From positions 1 to 9,786 of the forward strand of contig CAMTBF010000103.1 in NCBI GenBank assembly GCA_947068385.1: a stretch of 9,786 bases of DNA, written 5' to 3'. The notes below the pieces were generated by a model, which saw nothing but the letters and a program-made list of their open reading frames with translations, searched no databases and was not told the origin of the DNA. Source of the DNA: an uncultured Lachnospiraceae bacterium (GTDB lineage Bacteria > Bacillota > Clostridia > Lachnospirales > Lachnospiraceae). Position numbers and translations under genes: made by a program. Below, piece by piece: positions 6,657-9,786 of this stretch (positions are counted from its first letter, which is position 1; each line of letters begins with the position of its first letter).

Positions 6657-7667
6657 CTACTTGTCCCTCAGCATGACCCCCGAGGATTCCCGGACCAGCA
6701 GCTCCCCTGCCAGGCTCTCCACCCGGCCACAGCCCCGTTCCTGTATGATGCCCACCAGCATCTTTACTGCGGCGATCCCCTGGAGGCTGATGGGATTCTT
6801 CACAGTGGTCAGCTTGGGCGAAAGATATTTGGCGACCGGGATGTCGTCGAAGCCTACCACGCTCACGTCCTGGGGCACCTGGTACCCCGCGTCCTTCAGC
6901 GCGTTGATGCACCCCACGGCGCTCAGGTCGTTCCCCGCGATGAACGCATCCGGCATCTCCACCTCCCGGCGGCGCAGGAAGCTGGTGACCGCGTTATAGG
7001 TATACAGCTCGTCGAAACGGCCGTCCAGGACGAACTCCTGCCGGACAGGCAGCCCGTACTCCTCCATGGCGTCCAGATATCCCTGCTTTCTCTGGACCCC
7101 GTCGAACACATCCATGGAGCCCTCCAGGAAGCCGATCCCCCTGTGCCCCAGGTTGATCAGATATTTGGCTGCCTGATATCCCATCCGGCGGGAATCGAAC
7201 ACCACGCTCCCGATCCGGCTGCTGCTGTACGCCCGATCCAGGAACACGGCGGGAATCCGGTGCTTCTCCAAAAGCTGTATGCCCGCCTCCCGGAACCATT
7301 CCCCCAGGAAGATAAAGATGCCGTCGAACCCCTTTCCCAGAATGTGGTTGCGTATCACATCGTCGTCCCTGGTGATGACGATGTTCAGCGTGTATCCCAT
7401 GTCGTTGCACTGTTGGTTCATGGAGCCAAGGAAAGTGGTGAAATAGTCCCCCTGGATGCTGGAGGTCAGAAAGGCCAGCTCATTGCTCCTCTTCGTCTTC
7501 AGCATCCTGCCGTTCATATTCGGCACATAATCCAGCCGCTCGGCCACCTCCAGAATCTTTGCCCGGGTCTCTTCGTTTACCAGGTTCGAATTGTTCATGG
7601 CATTGGAGACGGTGGAAATCGCCACCCCTGCCTCCCTGGCCACATCTTTGATCGTCACTTTCGCCAT
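6657..7667 (-). CDS. LacI-family transcriptional regulator
   Basis: 336-residue DNA-binding repressor or activator that responds to a sugar. Helix-turn-helix: TIKDVAREAGVAISTVSNAM (5-24). The hinge region (about 46-60, YVPNMNGRMLKTKR) has the leucine (Leu56) that inserts at a central CG, with Gly53 in place of the usual Ala. From 62 onward comes the periplasmic-binding-protein-like effector domain, including VFLDRAYSS, NDLSAVGCINALKDAGYQVP and VGFDDIPVAKYLSPKLTTV. The length is normal for the family. It is adjacent and co-directional to the sugar operon but terminated separately. Its promoter carries an operator with the same half-site as the operon operator, so autoregulation is likely. The effector is unknown, perhaps the transported sugar or a product of GH30. 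Confidence 0.95.
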   Translation of the reverse strand: MAKVTIKDVAREAGVAISTVSNAMNNSNLVNEETRAKILEVAERLDYVPNMNGRMLKTKRSNELAFLTSSIQGDYFTTFLGSMNQQCNDMGYTLNIVITRDDDVIRNHILGKGFDGIFIFLGEWFREAGIQLLEKHRIPAVFLDRAYSSSRIGSVVFDSRRMGYQAAKYLINLGHRGIGFLEGSMDVFDGVQRKQGYLDAMEEYGLPVRQEFVLDGRFDELYTYNAVTSFLRRREVEMPDAFIAGNDLSAVGCINALKDAGYQVPQDVSVVGFDDIPVAKYLSPKLTTVKNPISLQGIAAVKMLVGIIQERGCGRVESLAGELLVRESSGVMLRDK

Positions 7668-7680
7668 ATGTCCAAATCTT

Positions 7681-7707
7681 CCTGCCTATCCTGTCTATTC
7701 TGCCTGT
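7681..7707. repeat. Three tandem 9-bp repeats in the regulator's 5' leader
   Basis: CCTGCCTAT, CCTGTCTAT and TCTGCCTGT follow each other without gaps between the predicted transcription start and the ribosome binding site of the LacI-family gene. The unit resembles the CTGTCC nonamers at 8586-8623 in the DUF1062 gene. Confidence 0.5.
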
Positions 7708-7710
7708 TGT

Positions 7711-7730
7711 TATGAAACGTTTTTATTATA
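7711..7730 (-). promoter_or_regulatory. Promoter and autoregulatory operator of the LacI-family gene
   Basis: The minus strand has a perfect TATAAT -10 (7725-7730); the best -35 at 17 bp is weak (TGGATT, 3 of 6). An operator-like sequence, TGAAACGTTTTTAT (7713-7726), with central CG, overlaps the -10 and the start site and shares CGTTTTTAT with the operon operator. This arrangement suits repression of the gene by its own product. Confidence 0.6.
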
Positions 7731-7803
7731 CCGCAGTTCTCTGTAAAAATCCAGTGTTTTCTTGCAGATTTGAAACAGGTATGGAATCCAGGAGAAGCGC
7801 AGG

Positions 7804-8496
7804 TCATTTCATGGCCCGGATCATGGGCGTGTGGCTGTCGCCGGAATACCCCAGGCACTCCACGCTGGCGAAGCCTGCCTCCCGCAGGAGGCCCATCTCA
7901 TGCTCCAGCGTCAGGGGCGTGTCGAAATGGACGAACACGTCCGCCCCGATTCCGCTCCGCTCCCGCCTGCGGGCGCATTCCGCGAAAAGGTACGCCTCCA
8001 TCTCCTCCGACTCCGCAATGTAGTCCGCCTCTAAGTAACAGCCGCCGGGCCTGAGCGCATGGTACAGCTTCCGAAATAAGATAATCTTGTCTTCTGCCCT
8101 GAAGTGATGCAGGGTCTCAAAGGAGACCGCCGCGTCGAAGCAGCTTTCCCCGAAGGGAACCTGAAAATAGTCCCCCTGGATCAGGCGGATGTCCCTGTCC
8201 CTGTGCTTGCCTCTCAGCCGCTCCAGCATGGCGGGCTCCAGGTCGATGCCCGTGACCCTGATGTCCGGGCGGAGCCGGAATATCTCGTCCAGCTCCAGCC
8301 CGGTGCCGCAGCCTATGTCCAGGAGGCTCCGCGCCTCCCCGGGGATCAGCCGGGCCATCCACTGATAGCTGTCCCGCCAGACAGACATGTGCTCCTCATA
8401 GTCGCCTACGCGCTTCGCGAAGAAGCTCCCCATCTCCTCCAGGGGCTCCTCCGCGGTGTCGGCCAGCCATTTTTTTATGTCTTCAAATTCGCTCAT
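7804..8496 (-). CDS. Class I SAM-dependent methyltransferase
   Basis: 230-residue Rossmann-fold methyltransferase. Motif I LLDIGCGTG (58-66) binds the methionine part of SAM, and Asp85 in VTGIDLEP (81-88) fits the ribose-binding acidic residue. GDYFQVPF (108-115) is the adenine-side motif, then SFETLHHF (125-132) and the LRPGG turn (148-152). No specific substrate-recognition domain is visible, and it resembles the broad Methyltransf_25/small-molecule group. The start overlaps the DUF1062 stop (ATGA), with GAGGAG at the end of the upstream gene as its ribosome binding site, so the pair is probably translationally coupled. No clear terminator is seen between it and the LacI gene promoter, so some read-through into the regulator is possible. 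Substrate unknown. Confidence 0.9.
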   Translation of the reverse strand: MSEFEDIKKWLADTAEEPLEEMGSFFAKRVGDYEEHMSVWRDSYQWMARLIPGEARSLLDIGCGTGLELDEIFRLRPDIRVTGIDLEPAMLERLRGKHRDRDIRLIQGDYFQVPFGESCFDAAVSFETLHHFRAEDKIILFRKLYHALRPGGCYLEADYIAESEEMEAYLFAECARRRERSGIGADVFVHFDTPLTLEHEMGLLREAGFASVECLGYSGDSHTPMIRAMK

Positions 8497-9335
8497 TTCT
8501 TCTCCTCGTCTTCTTTCCTATGCCGGCCCATGCATGCCGTATCATTTTCCGGATTTTTCCTCCCGGAAAGCCCGTCCGGCCCGTCCTGTCCCATCTGTCC
8601 TGTCCAGTCTGTCCAGCCTGTCCGGCCCAGCTCCAGCACAATCCGACTCCCCACGTAATCCTGCGGCAGCCCCAGCTTTCCTTCCTTTACAAGCTGCCTG
8701 ACCTTGCTCCGGGAGACCTGGCAGATTTCCGCCACCGCTTTGTCCGTCCTGATCTTCAGGCCCCAGGGGTTATGGATTGTCAGCAGGCTGCTTCCCGTCC
8801 GGTTCTGCCGGAGAGCGTCCTGCCGCCCTTGCCGGTCTATCCGGCTCTCTGGATTCTCCTGGCTCTGTGGGCGTTCCCAGCTCTCCAGACTCTCCCGATT
8901 CTCTAGGCGTTCCCGGCTCTCCAGACTCTTCTGATTCTCCAGGCGTTCCCGGCTCTCCAGACTCTCCCGCACCTCCATCGGCCGGATCTCATAGGCCACA
9001 TGCTCCCAATCTATCTCGGCCCTGTTCCTGGCGAAGACCCCTTTGTCCATGCCGTACCGCAGAGCCGTCTCCCCATCGTTTTCCAGGAAGCGGCGGTACT
9101 CCTCCCCGGGGATGTCCTCCGGCTTCACTCTTTCGTAGATAGTCAGGTTGTAGGTGTGCCCGCAGCTTTTGCACCGGTAGATCAGCCAGACATCGATCCG
9201 CTTCCCGTTGGCATTGACGCGGAAGCTCCCGGTGCTCTCATAGGCCGCCCTGCAGCCGCAGCCCGGGCAGTTGCGCAGGACCTGGTAGCCGGATATGGGG
9301 ATGATTCTATATTCAGTTGTATTCCAATAGCACAT
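8493..9335 (-). CDS. DUF1062-family protein with zinc ribbon, hexapeptide repeats and S4-like segment
   Basis: 280 residues, function unknown. The N-terminal part (1-120) fits what I recall of DUF1062. It has a CxxC pair at Cys23/Cys26 and a second at Cys55/Cys58 (YRCKSCGHTYNLTIYERV), framing GSFRVNANGKRIDVWLIY, which looks like a zinc ribbon. Residues 123-164 are seven hexapeptides of the type RESLES/RERLEN. Residues 193-222 (LKIRTDKAVAEI, then SRSKVRQLVKEG) resemble the S4 RNA-binding pattern. The tail 236-258 is a second Gly/Thr/Asp low-complexity tract, and the last residues are highly charged. Start ATG 9335 has AGAGGAG with 7-nt spacing; a longer TTG start at 9401 is less likely. It is first in a two-gene operon with the methyltransferase. 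Confidence 0.8.
   Translation of the reverse strand: MCYWNTTEYRIIPISGYQVLRNCPGCGCRAAYESTGSFRVNANGKRIDVWLIYRCKSCGHTYNLTIYERVKPEDIPGEEYRRFLENDGETALRYGMDKGVFARNRAEIDWEHVAYEIRPMEVRESLESRERLENQKSLESRERLENRESLESWERPQSQENPESRIDRQGRQDALRQNRTGSSLLTIHNPWGLKIRTDKAVAEICQVSRSKVRQLVKEGKLGLPQDYVGSRIVLELGRTGWTDWTGQMGQDGPDGLSGRKNPENDTACMGRHRKEDEEKK
8586..8623. repeat. 9-bp CTGTCC repeats in the 3' part of the DUF1062 gene
   Basis: CTGTCC occurs at 8586, 8595, 8600, 8609 and 8618, mostly at 9-bp spacing, so the repeat stays in frame and encodes the GRTGWTDWTGQMGQDG stretch. It is probably a slippage-derived minisatellite. Confidence 0.6.
8844..8969. repeat. In-frame 18/36-bp minisatellite inside the DUF1062 gene
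   Basis: Seven hexapeptide units are encoded here. At DNA level the unit is best seen as 36 bp. The segments beginning at 8897 and 8933 match at 33 of 34 positions, and a 23-base stretch starting at 8871 recurs at 8907 and 8943 with one mismatch. Near-identity of copies points to recent expansion. The length is a multiple of three, so copy-number change keeps the reading frame. Confidence 0.8.
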
Positions 9336-9358
9336 TTTGCGTCTCCTCTTACAGACAG

Positions 9359-9442
9359 GCGCGCAGTTTTGCCGCGCAATCCCGTTCCTCCGGATCTGCA
9401 AAGGCTATTACCCTATTCTCTTATATTTGCAATAGCCTCTGC
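9359..9442 (-). promoter_or_regulatory. Structured 5' leader or control region of the DUF1062 operon
   Basis: Two inverted repeats lie upstream of the ribosome binding site. The first has 12-nt arms (9398-9409 and 9431-9442), pairing throughout with one G-U in RNA around a 21-nt loop. The second is GCGCG/CGCGC (9359-9363 and 9373-9377) with a 9-nt loop. A possible promoter, TTGCGT-18-TATAAG (9420-9449), falls within the first dyad, so that dyad may be an operator on DNA rather than an RNA hairpin, depending on the true start of transcription. Confidence 0.4.
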
Positions 9443-9468
9443 TACGCAAAACGCTTGGGTGTGGTCAT
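9442..9468 (-). other. Possible 8-codon leader ORF with strong ribosome binding site
   Basis: AAGGAGGG followed at good spacing by ATG (9466-9468) opens a short frame encoding MTTPKRFA, then TAG. Its stop overlaps the first arm of the 12-bp dyad. It could be a leader peptide for the DUF1062 operon or a chance match. No promoter upstream of it was recognised with confidence. Confidence 0.2.
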
Positions 9469-9549
9469 AAGATTCCCTCCTTCCCTGCATCCTCTCTTCC
9501 ATGCGCTGCCTTCCCGCGCACTTCCTTTCCACCATACCAGAAAAACCCC

Positions 9550-9590
9550 GCCGCATCCACCTCAACCTTTTTTCCAAAAAAAGATGCGGC
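9550..9590. repeat. Nested inverted repeat between divergent genes
   Basis: GCCGCATC (9550-9557) and GATGCGGC (9583-9590) are perfect arms, and inside them CTTTTTT (9567-9573) faces AAAAAAG (9577-9583). On the minus strand the right end is followed by GGGG and TTTTT, which resembles a terminator or attenuator reading leftward toward the DUF1062 gene. No gene that it should terminate is seen on that strand. Confidence 0.5.
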
Positions 9591-9623
9591 TGGACTGGCC
9601 TCCATAAAATGTGCGACCACGGA

Positions 9624-9652
9624 TTGTTAAGGCGGGAAAACTATGCTAAAAT
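9624..9652 (+). promoter_or_regulatory. Sigma-A promoter of the PIN-domain gene
   Basis: TTGTTA (9624-9629), a 17-bp spacer and TAAAAT (9647-9652, 5 of 6). Transcription should start near 9659, only about 18 nt before the start codon, leaving just room for the GGAGGTGA ribosome binding site at 9663-9670. Confidence 0.65.
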
Positions 9653-9676
9653 ATCTGGAAAGGGAGGTGATGTGCT

Positions 9677-9786
9677 ATGGGCAGAAAATTAAAAGTGTAT
9701 CTAGATACATCGGTCATAAGTTATCTGCAACAGGAAAGAAAGGAGAAGAGAGCACAGACATCGATTGTGTACGATTACTCGGATGT
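9677..9786 (+). CDS. PIN-domain protein (VapC-like ribonuclease), 3' truncated by the window
   Basis: Only the first 36 residues are present. KVYLDTSVISYL (6-17) is the N-terminal strand and helix start of the PIN nuclease fold, with Asp10 as the first of the expected acidic metal ligands. PIN proteins of this form are often toxins that cleave RNA and are neutralised by a small antitoxin from a neighbouring gene. No antitoxin is visible upstream, so one would have to follow downstream. The start is supported by GGAGGTGA about 7 nt upstream and the promoter at 9624-9652. The rest of the active site is outside the window. Confidence 0.7.
   Translation, partial: MGRKLKVYLDTSVISYLQQERKEKRAQTSIVYDYSD

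Noticed and set aside
6612..7715. A 367-codon open frame opposite the LacI-family gene
   Set aside because: Antisense shadow; the minus-strand protein has an intact helix-turn-helix and effector domain.
8844..8969. CRISPR-like array because of regularly spaced repeats
   Set aside because: There are no unique spacers; the repeats are tandem, in frame and inside a coding region.
9340..9468. Three short frames in series that could be read as a frameshifted remnant of a small gene
   Set aside because: The pieces are only 8-20 residues each and no family is recognised; chance reading is at least as likely.
9413..9502. A 29-codon minus-strand frame (MEERMQGRRESYDHTQAFCV...) with GGAAGG before it
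   Set aside because: It overlaps the leader structures, has low-complexity purine-rich codons and no recognisable homology; less convincing than the 8-codon frame and not needed.

Overview
The window looks like part of a Gram-positive Clostridia chromosome, probably Lachnospiraceae or a close relative. The evidence is GC-rich coding sequence interrupted by AT-rich promoter islands, strong AGGAGG-type ribosome binding sites, and a carbohydrate ABC importer of the LplABC/CUT1 type paired with a LacI regulator and a cytoplasmic glycosidase. No species can be named from sequence alone.

Layout. (1) 1-617, plus strand: the C-terminal part of a sugar ABC permease from another operon, ending in a terminator whose stem overlaps the stop codon. 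(2) 696-1331, minus strand: a lone GNAT acetyltransferase with its own TTGACA-17-TAAAGT promoter. (3) 1375-6522, minus strand: a four-gene operon read from right to left, with two permeases, a lipoprotein solute-binding protein and a GH30 glycosidase. It has a recognisable promoter, an 18-bp palindromic operator and a terminator. (4) 6587-7730, minus strand: a LacI-family repressor with its own operator over a perfect TATAAT and its own terminator. (5) 7804-9335, minus strand: a DUF1062-family protein and a SAM methyltransferase joined by an ATGA overlap. (6) 9336-9676: a structured divergent intergenic region. (7) 9677 to the right edge, plus strand: the start of a PIN-domain protein.

How it fits together. 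The central block reads as a sugar-responsive uptake and degradation unit. The lipoprotein captures an oligosaccharide or glycoside, the two permeases import it using an ATPase not encoded here, and the cytoplasmic GH30 enzyme hydrolyses it. The LacI protein probably represses both itself and the operon, because the nonamer CGTTTTTAT occurs in its own promoter, at the operon operator, and once more upstream of the operon. The actual sugar cannot be read from the sequence.

The least ordinary part is the DUF1062 protein. It has an N-terminal CxxC...CxxC zinc ribbon, seven hexapeptide repeats encoded by a young minisatellite, an S4-like segment, and a second low-complexity tail encoded by 9-bp repeats. 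A related 9-bp repeat lies in the 5' leader of the LacI gene. I found no CRISPR array, rRNA, tRNA, transposase or clear mobile element.
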